64,000 nt of DNA from positions 1,054,001 to 1,118,000 of the forward strand of contig OY253649.1 in the NCBI GenBank assembly GCA_958009055.1, in the 5' to 3' direction. Below, piece by piece: positions 48,746-58,611 of the stretch (its first letter is position 1; the number at the start of each line of letters is the position of its first letter). This DNA is from Choricystis sp. odSpoLacu1 (taxonomy: Eukaryota > Chlorophyta > Trebouxiophyceae). The position numbers were made by a program, and so were the translations under genes. The notes beneath the pieces were generated by a model. The model ran no database searches, was not told the DNA's origin, and worked only from the letters and a program-made list of their open reading frames with translations.

Positions 48746-50767
48746 ATGTTGGGCCGCCCACCGGCCGCCCCCTCCGGCGCAGGCACCCTTCGCGGCCGCG
48801 CGCCCACGCCCCCTCCCCGCGCCCTGCCGCCCTCTGCCCCCAGAGACGGTGCCGGGCGGTCCCTGTCGCCCGACAGGAGGGTAGTGGCGGCCGTGTCTGC
48901 GTCTGCGGCGGCACGCCCGCGCACGCGCGTCGCATCAATGCTGACGCCCTCGTCCGGGGACGGCGTCACCGCGAGGCAGCTGCTGGACGAGGTGAGTGGG
49001 TGGAAAGGAGTGAATCGTGTGACGCGCGGGTGTCGGAGGGGGGCGGGAGGCCGGGTTTGGGGGGCGGGGGATGCGGAAGGAGGCAAAAGCGACATTGAGA
49101 GCACCTTTGCCGAAAACCGCCCTCTCCCCCCACACCACCACAGGTCATCCACCATGTCGCCCTGCCCCCCCAGCAGCTGCACGCCATCGCCACCTCCATG
49201 GCACAAGCCATGCAGAACGGCCTGGATGGAGTGCCGGGGGCCACACTGTTGATGATCCCCACCTCGGTCGATGTCCTCCCCGACGGCCACGAGTGCGGCG
49301 ACGCGTATGCGGCTGAACTGGGGGGCGCCACCCTCAAGCTGCTGCACACAGTGCTGGGGCCGAGGCGGCACGCGGTGGCGGTGGCCGAGACGGAGGAGGT
49401 GGAGGTGCCGCCGGGCTTGAAAGCGGGGCCAGTGGTAAGTTAGTGTGGAGGGGTTGGGTGAGGAAAAGCGCTGTGTTTCCTCTCTCTCTCCCCGCACCAA
49501 CACACCCACAACCCACACACCTACAGGAAGCGCTCTTTGACTGGGTGGCCGCCAGGCTGCTCGCCTTTATCACACGCACCGGGTGGGACACCTCAGCGCG
49601 CGCCCCCCCCCCCGCTCGGCCTGTGCTTCTCGTTTCCCATGCGCTCCAACGGCCCCGCTTCGGGTGTGTTGTTGCGTTGGGCCAAAGGGTACGCGTGCCC
49701 GGGTGGCGTGGGGGCTGATCCAGCGGCGCTGTTGGCTTCCGCGACCCGCCGCGCCGGCACCCCCCTCACTGTGACCGCCCTCGCCAACGATGCCGTCGCC
49801 TCCCTGGCCGCCGCCCGCTACACGGGCGACGGTGACGGTGAAGCTGTGGCCGCCATCGTGCTGAATCACGGCACCAACGCCGCGTACGTCGAATCGCTCG
49901 CCCGCATCGGAAAATACGTGTGCCGCGACTGGACGCCGCGCACGCCCGACGTCGTCGTCGACATCGAGTGGCCCGGGTTTGATGACTCCCTGCTGCCGTG
50001 CCTGCCCGACGATGGCGCTGCCCTCGCGTCCGCGGGCGCGTTCGAAGCGATGACGGGCCCTCTGTACCTGGGTGACACGCTCGCGTCACTCTTGACCCGC
50101 CTCTCCACCCGCAGCGGCGCCCCCTTCAACGGCGTCCCCCCACCCACCCTGCGCGCGCCCGTCGCCTTTGACGCGGGGACGGTGTGCCGCATCGCGGCCG
50201 ACGTGACGGCTGAGAAGCGGCACGTGGCGGAAGAGGTGGGCGAAGCGCTCTCCATCCCTCCTGCCTCCCTCCCCCTCTCCGACCGCACCCTCATCCGCGA
50301 CGCGGCAGCCTGCCTGTTACGCCGGTCAGCCCGCCTGACGGCGGCCGGGGTGGCGGGCGTGTTGACCCACATCGCGGCGGGGAGGGCGGGGGGGGGGCGG
50401 GGACGCCACGGCTGCCGCCCTGGGGAGCGCGTACGGGGATGGAGACGGAGCCGTGGCGCCGCCTTCTTCCACCCCTGACGCCCGCCTCGTCGTGGCGGCT
50501 GACGGCATGATGCTGCGCCGCGGGGGGCGCTTTTCAGATGACCTGAGGCAAGCCCTGGACGACGTGCTGGGGGCGACCGCCGCGGCCCGCGTGGCCCTGG
50601 CCGTGCCGGAGGGTGGGCCCCCGCTGGGTGTGGCCGCCCTGGCGGCGGCGTCCGCTCAACGGGCGGCAGTGATGGGCACAGCCGACGTGGTCGGCGGCGC
50701 CGACGTCGGCTTCCCGCCGCGCCGCCCGGGGGCGACGCCCGTGCCGCCGCGGGCGGGCATGTTTTAG
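48746..50767 (+). CDS. HXK: Hexokinase, two frame breaks
   Basis: A hexokinase of about 590 aa that phosphorylates glucose at the expense of ATP. Exons are 48746-48991, 49144-49434 and 49527-50767 (introns 152 and 92 nt). The N-terminus is Arg/Pro-rich and may be a plastid transit peptide or membrane anchor. Motifs: VDVLPDGHECGD, AELGGATLKLL (phosphate 1, usually DLGGTNFRVL), LCFSFPMRSNGPASGVLLRW (sugar binding), VTALANDAVASLAAARY with the catalytic Asp, VLNHGTNAAYVE (usually GTGTNACY) and VDIEWPGF. Breaks: a C run at about 49599-49611 before the LCFSFPMR block, and a G8 run near 50390. After it, AAADGMMLRRGGRFSDDLRQ-like sequence gives the expected C-terminal domain. The altered phosphate-1 and adenosine motifs could mean a regulatory or weak enzyme. 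Confidence 0.85.
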
Positions 50768-51130
50768 CTAGTGGTTGTGTGCTTTGTTTGCTTGTGTTCA
50801 GTTTGCACTGCCTTGTTTTTTTGTCGTTTAGTTTTGGGGTCTGAAAGCCCACCTGTGTTCCAAAGTGTGTTTTTTTTTTTTGCATTTCGCAGGCGGTGGG
50901 GGCTAGCGTGCAGTTGCCCGCGCCCACGCCACGCTGGCCGCACGCGATGCAGCGCCTGCACACACACAACAAAACAACGCCAGCCCACGCGCGGCGTCGG
51001 TGAGTGGTGGTGTGGAGAGGGGCTGCATTGCCGTCTGCCGGCCGCCGTCCCCCACCCCCGCCGCCCCCGTCCCACACTCACGCACTCCCCCCACACACAC
51101 AGCAGCAGCAGCACCAACACACGCCACACC

Positions 51131-52693
51131 ATGATGCGGACCATCACCATCGCCGCCGCCGCCACCCCGCTGGTCGCCCCGATTGCGGCCGCCGTCGCGG
51201 CGCGCACTCGGTCCGCGCTCGACGTCACTAACGAGTGGTTAGCCCGCTTAGAAAGCGTCGAACCGAACGTCCACTCGTTTGTGACGGTGGACGCAGAGGG
51301 CGCGCGTGCGGCTGCAGCAGCGCTGGACGCAGCGCTGGACGCGGGAGGGGTCGTCGGCCCACTGGCCGGCGTCCCTGTCGCCGTCAAGGACACCCTCGCC
51401 ACCGCCGGCCTGCGCACGACGGCCGGTTCGCGTGCCCTGGCCACGCATGTGCCTGCGTACGATGCAGCGGCTGTGGAGGCATTGAAACGCGCGGGCGCCA
51501 TCATCATCGGCAAGACAAACTGCGACGAGTTCGCGATGGGGTCGACGACCGAGACCTCCGCCTCTGGCCCCACCCACAACCCCTGGGACGCGGCCCGCGC
51601 GCCAGGCGGGTCGTCGGGCGGGTCTGCCGCCGCTGTCGCCGCCCACCAGTGCGCGGGCGCCCTGGGGTCGGACACGGGCGGGTCGATCAGGCAGCCCGCG
51701 TCCTACTGCGGCGTGGTGGGCATCAAACCCACCTATGGACGCGTCAGCCGCGCAGGCCTCCTGGCCTACGGCTCCTCCCTGGACTGTGTGGGGCCGGTGG
51801 CGGCCACCGTGGCCGATGCGGCCGCCCTGTTGGCCGTGATCGCGGGGGGCGGGGATGGTCGTGACGCGACCGCAGACCGATCCCCAGTCCCAGACTACCT
51901 CTCTGCCTGCCCCCCCGACGACGCCCTGGGGGCGGCTCCCCTGGCCGGCGTCACGGCTGCCATTGTGAGTGATGCGGTGGGGGAAGGCTTGGCCCCCGGC
52001 GTGCGGGCCGCGTTTGACAGGGCGGTGGACCACGTCGCCTCCCTCGGCGCCGACGTCACGTCCATCTCCCTGCCCTCCTTTGCCGCCGCCCTGCCCGCCT
52101 ACTACGTCATCGCCCTGTGTGAAGCCTCCTCCAACCTGGCCAGGTACGATGGTGTGCGTGTCGGGTCTCGCTCCCCGGGCGCGGCCGCCGCGGCCGATGC
52201 GCGCGCGCTGCTCGCGTCTTCGCGCGGCGCCGGCTTCGGCCCAGAAGTCAAGCGCCGCATCCTCATGGGCACGTACGCCCTGTCGGCGGGGTATGTGGAC
52301 GCCTACTACGCCCGCGCTCAGAGGGTGCGGGCTCGTGTCGCCGCGGAGGCGCGGTCTGCGCTGGCGCGGCGCAGGGATGGTGGTCCCACCCTGCTGCTCA
52401 TGCCGGCCGCGCCCACCGTCGCCCCTCTGCTGGGCGACGCGGAGGCCGACCCTTTGGCCATGTACCTGGGCGACATCATGACGGTCACCCTCAACCTGGC
52501 GGGCCTGCCGGGCGTGTGCGTGCCGTGTGGTGCGGCAGCGGCTGACGGCGACGCCACCACCACCCTGCTCCCAGTCGGCCTCCAGATTGTAGCCGCCCCG
52601 CACGGTGAGGTGGACGCCCTGCGCGTGGCGCACGCGTTTGAGAGGACGGCGGGATTTGCGGCGTTGGGGCGGGCGCCGCTGGCGGCTTTGTGA
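51131..52693 (+). CDS. GATA: Glutamyl-tRNA(Gln) amidotransferase subunit A, organellar
   Basis: An amidase-signature enzyme of 520 aa. In plastids and mitochondria GatCAB converts Glu-tRNA(Gln) to Gln-tRNA(Gln). Start ATG 51131 follows a CA-rich 5' UTR (ACGCCACACCATG). The catalytic Lys is in GVPVAVKDTL, the cis-Ser in APGGSSGGSAAAV, and the nucleophile Ser in GSDTGGSIRQPASYCG, all intact. Later family blocks GIKPTYGRVSRAGLLAYGSS and RRILMGTYALSAGYVDAYY confirm GatA over other amidases. The short N-terminus (about 25 residues) is weakly basic and may serve as a targeting peptide. No intron. Confidence 0.93.
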   Translation: MMRTITIAAAATPLVAPIAAAVAARTRSALDVTNEWLARLESVEPNVHSFVTVDAEGARAAAAALDAALDAGGVVGPLAGVPVAVKDTLATAGLRTTAGSRALATHVPAYDAAAVEALKRAGAIIIGKTNCDEFAMGSTTETSASGPTHNPWDAARAPGGSSGGSAAAVAAHQCAGALGSDTGGSIRQPASYCGVVGIKPTYGRVSRAGLLAYGSSLDCVGPVAATVADAAALLAVIAGGGDGRDATADRSPVPDYLSACPPDDALGAAPLAGVTAAIVSDAVGEGLAPGVRAAFDRAVDHVASLGADVTSISLPSFAAALPAYYVIALCEASSNLARYDGVRVGSRSPGAAAAADARALLASSRGAGFGPEVKRRILMGTYALSAGYVDAYYARAQRVRARVAAEARSALARRRDGGPTLLLMPAAPTVAPLLGDAEADPLAMYLGDIMTVTLNLAGLPGVCVPCGAAAADGDATTTLLPVGLQIVAAPHGEVDALRVAHAFERTAGFAALGRAPLAAL

Positions 52694-52797
52694 TTCTGTT
52701 TTTTTGTGACACGCGTTTGTTTCTGTTTTTGTTGCGACTCGCGCGTTTGTTTCACTTCCCCCTCTCCCCGCACGACGCTCCCTCTCTCTCCACACCC

Positions 52798-55700
52798 TCA
52801 TTTCGCCTCATACCACGTGTCCGCGTGCTTGGCGTCCACCGCCAACGCCACGCGCAGCGGGTTGGCGCCACAGAAGGGGGCCTCCATGAGGGCGACGACG
52901 CGGGCGAGCGCGTCCTCCACGGACGCCTTTGGGCCCTCCAAAATCACTTCGTCGTGCACCTGCAGCAACAGCCTCCACCCCGCCTCCGCCAGCCACCGAT
53001 CCGCCGCGATCTGAACCATGGCCGCCGTCGCCACGTCGGCGGCCGACCCCTGGATGGGGGAGTTGATGGCCGCGCGCAGCGCGTGCGCGCGCGCCGCCTG
53101 CGACGCGGCCGCGCGCGCGCGCGCGCGTCGGGCAGGTGGCGCCGCCGCCCCAGCAGCGTGGTGACGTACCCTTTCGCAGTCGCGTCCGCCCGCATGCGGG
53201 CCTGCCACGCCTCGACTTCGCGGCGGTCGTTGTACCACTTGCGCACCGTGTCTTCGGCTTCTTCCACGCTGGTGCCAAAATCGCGGGCCAGGCCATGCGC
53301 GGTTTTTCCGTACGCGATCGAAAAGTTGAGCACCTTGGCTTTGCGCCGTTCCGACCCATACTTGTCCTTGAGCAGGGGGATGTCGTGGGAGGCGCCGCCA
53401 TCTCCAGTCTCCAGGACGCAGCCGCCGCGCGCCACGTCGGCAGCGATGTAGTCGTACATCGACAGCGCGGTGCGCGAGTGGAAATCGCCCCCCGCTTTGA
53501 ACGCGTCCAGCATGGACCCACAGTTGGCCATGTGGGCCAGCAGCCGCAGCTCCAGCTGCCCATAGTCGGCCACGATGAGCGTCCTGTCGGGCTCCGCGGT
53601 GAACGCGGCGCGCACGCGGTAGCGGTCTTTTTCGAGGGCGGGCTGGTTCTGCAGGTTGGGCCTGCGCGCCGACAGCCGCCCCGTCTCCGTGTTGATGTTG
53701 AGGGAGCAGTGGACGCGGCCCAGGCCGCCGGTGGCCGGGTCCCGGCTCGAGATCGCGGGACCCTGCAGCGGGGTGATGAAGTTGGAGAGCAGGGTGTCGA
53801 TCGCCGCGGCCTCCACCAGCGCGTCCACCGCGGCGCACGCCTCCAGCCCGGGCCGCCCCCCGTCAAAGGCGGCGTACAGGGGGCCCACGCCCAGGGCGTC
53901 CGCCTCATGCGCCAGGGAGGCGGGGGCGGCGGTGACGGAGGGTGGGGGGGCGGGCGCGCCGTCGTCGTCGGCGGTGGCCGGCGTGTCGGGGGGGGTCAGG
54001 TCATCATCCAACGGCACCCCCTCCACCGCGCCATCCCCCGCCAGGGCTCTCTTTGCGGCGCCAGGGCGCCCCGCCAGCGCGCGCAGCACGGGCGTCGACA
54101 CCGCGGGCGCGCCCGAGGGCGTGCGCACGGCGGGGGTGAGCGGCGACGGCACGCGCGGCCCCCACACGCCGTGCAGAGTGATTTCACGCTGCTTCTTGGC
54201 GCGCGTCTTGCCGGGCTCGATGTAGCCGTCCTCGTTGGGCACCTTGAACACGCGTTCGATGGGGACGCCGCCGCCTTCACCGTCGTCGTCAGCGGAGGCA
54301 GCGACCGCGCGCGCGCCGCGGCGGCCGCCACTCTTGTCTCCTGGGACCCCAGCAAACAGCAGCTGCCGAATTTGGGGGCCGGATGACGCATTCATGGCGG
54401 CGGCGCCGGGGACGCGGGCGTCGGCCCACGCCCTGAACGCGGCTTTGGCAGCTTCGCGGTCGGCTTCGGCGCGGACCTGGGCGGCCGCCAGGTGCGGCCT
54501 GTCGACCGCGACGCCCGCCGCCTCCATGTCGGTCAACAGCTCGCCAAACGGGCGCCACACCGCCTCGTACAGGTGCCACAGGGTGGTGCCGGGCGCGCCG
54601 AGGGGGGTGGCGTCCGCGACGGCGGGGTCGGGGTCGAGGGGCATGGCCAACAGGCGGTCGCGCAGCGCGTCTCGCAACGCCAAAGTCGCCACCGCATCCT
54701 GCGCCGCGTACGTGATCCACCGCCCCCGCGTCGTGGGGGACGTCTGCAGCACGTCGACGGGGGGGACAATGACGAGCTTGCCCTCGGTGCCGTCTTTCTT
54801 GAGGTTGGGGCGGCCGAAGAGCGTTTTCATGGACGTTTTGGAGCGCGTCAGTGAATCGTCGGCGTCGGTCGCGGCGGCCGCCGACGACGCGGCCATGGCG
54901 GCCGCCACCGTGCCACCAGCCCGTTTGACGCCCGCCACGCCCGGGGTGGCGGGGGGCGGCGGGCGGAGGGCGGGGTTGATGTCGGGGTCTTTGGAGAGGG
55001 ATTCGAGGGAGTACCCCTTCCCCCGCACGCGCCCGCGCGACGAGTCGTACAGGCGCGCCATGTGCATCGTGTCCCCCGCGAACCCCGCCACGCTGATGCC
55101 GGCATTGCCCAGGACGTGGCGGTCAAAGGAGTAGTTGTGCCACACCTTTTTGATGGACGGGTCCTCCAGGAAGGGCTTGAAGGCGGCCAGCACGGCGGCC
55201 CCCGCCTCGCTGTCCCCGCCCAACAACGAGTCCACAAACAGTTGGGGTTGGGCGGTGACACCGTTCTCGCCCGGCACACCAGGCCCAAAGTGGGCGTCAT
55301 CGCCACAGTAGAGGGTCAGAGCAATGACGTCGCCGTGGCCGCACGGCGACTCGCGCGCGACATCAATGCCCGCCACCTCTGTGTCGCACGCGAACACGCG
55401 GTCCCTGTACGCGAGAGACGACAGCAGGGCGGCCACGCGGGCGGCGTCGGACGGCGTGGTGACGACGTGGACGGCGGGGGGGGGCGGGTCTCCCGGCGGG
55501 TCGTCGGCGAGGGCCGCGAGTTGGGCGGGAGTCGCGCGCGCGCCCGGGGGGATGACGGAGGGGTCGTCGTCTGCGTCCGCGTCGGAGGATGTGGGGGCAG
55601 CAGTGGTGGACGACGCGGCCGACGTGGAGGCGTCGGCAGGCGCGGCCTTTTTTGCGCGGGGGGCGCGTTTTCGGGGGACTGGCGCAGCAGCAGCAGCAGC

Positions 55701-56450
55701 AGCCACACCCACCTCCTCGCCCTCGTCCTCCGACGCAGACGATGACGACGTGGCAGCCGCGTGCGCGTGCCTCAGAATGTCGTCCGCCAGGGCGTCGCGC
55801 GTGGCTGGGGGCGCGGTCGCGAGCGGGGAGGCGCGGACCGCGGCCACGCTCGCGCGCGCCTCCCCAAACTGGGCCGCCCCCTCCGCCGCGCTGGGCTTTA
55901 GCCGGGCGGCAGCCACCGCCTCCGCCGCGGCCGCCGCCCGGGTGGCGGCCGCCACGGAGAGTTGGGCGGCCGGCTCGTCGCGCGGCAGCGTGCGCGTCGC
56001 TGAGTGTGCCACCTGCCGCGCGGCCGCCGGCGCCGGAGCCGGCGGCAGCTTGGCCCGCGGCGCTGGCGATGACGATGGTCCCGCCGCCGTCTTGGCCTTG
56101 CGCGCCGACTCCGCCTCCACGCGGCGGCGGCGCCACGCCTCGGCGAGCTGGTCGCGCGGGGGGCGGCGGCGGCGGCGACGAGGACGACCCCGTGGCGCGC
56201 GGGGCGGCGGCGTTGCTGTGTGGGGGGGAGGTGTGTGTGTGTGTGTGTGTGTTCCAAGTGTGAGGTGTGCGTTGCGCGGCGTGCAGGAGGGCGGGGAGGG
56301 ACACCCGCCGACGACGCATTGATTCGGCGGCAATTCGCTCCCACTCGCCCCACACACTCACCTGCCGCGCGCCGCCAGGGACGCCACCCGGGCCGCCGCC
56401 TGCAGAGCGCGCCGCCGCATCGGTGGGTCTGACCGGGTCGCGGGGCGCAT
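52798..56450 (-). CDS. POP: Plant-type organellar DNA polymerase (family A)
   Basis: A replicative DNA polymerase for plastids and mitochondria, about 1,165 aa. Exon 1 (56362-56450) encodes a short basic targeting leader (MRRRALQAAARVASLAARG); exon 2 is 52798-56215 after a 146-nt intron. A disordered Ala/Ser/acidic region follows. The 3'-5' exonuclease has Exo I FACDTEVAGID, Exo II VWHNYSFDRHVLG and Exo III TYAAQDAVAT, with acidic residues present. Polymerase motif A is IVADYGQLELRLLAHM, motif B FSIAYGKTAHGLARDFG, motif C LLQVHDEVILEGP. Frame breaks: near 56165-56175 in a C6/G6 run just after the intron, and near 53115-53130 in a GC dinucleotide run before AAINSPIQGSAADVATAAM. Both continuations are family sequence. 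Confidence 0.88.
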
Positions 56451-56628
56451 AAAGGGGGAGGGGGTCGGGGGGGAAAAGGGCGGGAGCGTTTCCCCGGTCC
56501 GACGTCGAGTTTTTTGGTTGTGAAGCGAAAGTCTGACGTTTTTTTACACTCTGCCGGTGTCGTTTTTCACCCGCCAATCCCGGGCGCGTGGTGTGCACCG
56601 CCTCTCCACGCACACACACGCACACCTC

Positions 56629-56793
56629 ATGTCCCTTGGCCGCGCGTGGCGGGAGGGCCGCCTCCTGCACACCGCCATTGCGGTGGGCGTGGGCGTGGCC
56701 AGTGGGACGTGGCTGTTTGGGGAGCCGGTGCGGAGGTACTTTGAGAGTGAGGCGGGGCGGCAGGCTGTGGCGAGGCGCAAGGACAAGCAGTGA
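56629..56793 (+). CDS. Small single-TM protein (54 aa)
   Basis: Start ATG 56629 follows a CA-rich leader (CACACGCACACCTC). The protein MSLGRAWREG starts with a basic amphipathic segment, then a transmembrane helix (LLHTAIAVGVGVASGTWLFG), then a charged tail ending VARRKDKQ. Size and layout resemble small mitochondrial inner-membrane or respiratory-complex accessory subunits, but I cannot name it. It is divergent from the DNA polymerase across about 180 bp. Confidence 0.5.
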   Translation: MSLGRAWREGRLLHTAIAVGVGVASGTWLFGEPVRRYFESEAGRQAVARRKDKQ

Positions 56794-57010
56794 GTGAAGG
56801 GGGTGGGAGAGCGGTGGTGGTGCGGGTGACGGGTAAAAACAGACGAGACTGGTTCACCGTGCGTGTGTGTGATAGAGAGTTTGACAGAAAAACGATGTGC
56901 CTGTGTACTTTGATTCATAACTTTCACACTGAAGCCACAGGGCGGCGGGCGGTGGGCAAAACAAAAAAAAACACCCACCCTCGGGCACACCCACCCACAC
57001 ACCTCGTCAC

Positions 57011-57574
57011 TCACACTTCCTTGGACACAGACTCCGTCGCGCCCTGCGTCGCCGCCACCCCGGACGCCGCCGAGCTGGGCGGCGGCGACGGCGGCGGCGG
57101 CGGCGCCCGCCCGTTCGCAGCACTGCCGCGGCCCGGCCGCCGCAGCGCCCGCTCAAAGGCGCGCTGCGTGGTCGGCCCCCACGATGTTCCCTCGCTCGCC
57201 AGCCGCGCCGCCAGCAGGCGGGCCGCGTCCAGGGCGCGGCGCCGGCCGGTCGCGCCACCGTCGGAGAAGGGGAAGGGGAAGGGGTGGCGGGCCAGCCGCG
57301 CGTCCGCGCGCAGCAGGGCGCGCGAGGCGGCGCCAGCTGGCCCTGGCTTGGCCGCGGCGGTGCGCACGGCGTGCAGGGTGGCGGGGCTGCGGCAGTACGA
57401 GGTCAAGCGCGTGGCGGGCACGGCCAGCACAGCGTCCGCGGTGGCCTGGGCAAACGCGGCGGCCAGGGTGTCGCCGTCGCGCGCGGAGGCCGCGTCGGCC
57501 GGGGTGGACAGCTGGCGCGGTCCCTGGCTGGGGGTGGGGGGTGGTGAGGCAGAGGGCGCGGTGTGGCGCGTCAT
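57011..57574 (-). CDS. Hypothetical Ala/Arg-rich protein (187 aa)
   Basis: A single-exon frame from ATG 57574. The core at about residues 35-150 looks folded and helical: TLAAAFAQATADAVLAVPAT, SYCRSPATLHAVRTAAAK, and SWGPTTQRAFERALRRPGRG. The ends are Pro/Ser/Ala-rich. No signal peptide, TM or metal site. I do not recognise a family. It starts 76 bp from the divergent 57651 gene, implying a shared compact promoter. Confidence 0.5.
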   Translation of the reverse strand: MTRHTAPSASPPPTPSQGPRQLSTPADAASARDGDTLAAAFAQATADAVLAVPATRLTSYCRSPATLHAVRTAAAKPGPAGAASRALLRADARLARHPFPFPFSDGGATGRRRALDAARLLAARLASEGTSWGPTTQRAFERALRRPGRGSAANGRAPPPPPSPPPSSAASGVAATQGATESVSKEV

Positions 57575-57650
57575 GGTGGGTGTGTGGGTGTGGAGGAAAG
57601 AGAGTGGTGAGAAAAACGCGTCGGCGCCGACACACACACAAAAAAAAACG

Positions 57651-57917
57651 ATGATTCCCGCCTCCGTGTCCTCCACCACCGTCGCCTGGGGAACCTGTGC
57701 TGGCGCTCTCGCCGCCGCCATGATCTTCGAGGTGCGCCGCCGCGCGGTGCCGCCACCACACACCACCGAAAAAAAGTGGAAGGAGACGGCCGCGCTGGAA
57801 AGCTGGGCCAAGCCGCGCGCCGCCGCGCCCGGCACACCCGTCGTCCTCAACCCGTTTCGCAAGAACGCCGACCCTCACGCTCCCGCTGCCAAGGTGACGG
57901 GCATGGCGCCGACGTGA
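57651..57917 (+). CDS. Small single-TM protein (88 aa)
   Basis: Start ATG 57651. Residues 8-26 form a TM helix (TVAWGTCAGALAAAMIFEV) followed by RRR, which suggests the N-terminus lies outside and the tail in the matrix, stroma or cytosol. The tail has a conserved-looking segment (KKWKETAALESWAKPRAAAP, then PVVLNPFRKNAD). The pattern of a short TM helix plus Trp-rich tail ending in a PVVLNP-type motif recalls plant respiratory-complex accessory subunits, but this is only a hint. Confidence 0.5.
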   Translation: MIPASVSSTTVAWGTCAGALAAAMIFEVRRRAVPPPHTTEKKWKETAALESWAKPRAAAPGTPVVLNPFRKNADPHAPAAKVTGMAPT

Positions 57918-58611
57918 AAAGGAGGGTGGGGGGTGGCGGGGTGGGTTGTTCCTCCTCCCACCCCGCGCTCGTCTTGCCTTGTTGCCTGGAGAGCGCATAA
58001 AGAGAGAGAACCTGAGTTTTTTTTAATGTAAGTTCCGCTTTGTTGCATGCCGCGCACCCACCATCAAAAACAAGGGGGGGGGGGGAGGGTTCTGTCAAAA
58101 GGGCAAGGGGGGGGGGAGGGGGAATGCAAAACACACACGCTAGTGTAAATCAAAAACGCGTCAAAGGAAACGGTCTACGTGGGGAGGTGGGCGAAAGGGT
58201 GTGGGGTGTGGGTGCAGGGGGGACGGGGGGGTGCGCGGCAAAAAAGAATGCAAAGACTTAAAAAACGGGGGGCGTGCGGCGGGCGGCGTCTCTCGCTCAA
58301 ACAAAACACTCGGAGGGGACTCTCTCTCTCTCTCTCTCACTCGTTTTCTCCCTCGCCATAAACACACACAAGTTTGAAGTAACGTGGAATGGATGAATTT
58401 GGGGGTGAAAAGAAAAGAGGGGGGGAAAAAACACATTGTCAAAAAAGAAAGTGCCAAAAAAGGTGGTGCGAAAAGGTGGGCCCGTGTTTTTTTTTCGGTA
58501 CTTCGCAGAGGTGGTGTGGTGTGATGTGGTGTGGGGCGCCCTCTATGGAAAGTGGTGGGTGGGCAGAAAAGAAGAAGGAAGTGAAGTGAAGACAAAAAAA
58601 CAGGCACCCCA
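57918..58611. other. Non-coding region rich in homopolymers
   Basis: About 690 bp between the convergent 57651 gene and the C2H2 gene. It has G runs (58075-58120), A runs and a (CT)n tract at about 58319-58340. Frames here are artefacts of low complexity. I see no gene, tRNA or structured RNA. Confidence 0.6.

Noticed and set aside
55363..56670. An alternative minus-strand frame at the polymerase 5' end as a separate gene
   Set aside because: It overlaps the exonuclease part of POP in another frame and has no recognisable sequence beyond Pro/Arg/Gly runs. It only helps locate the likely frame break after the first intron.
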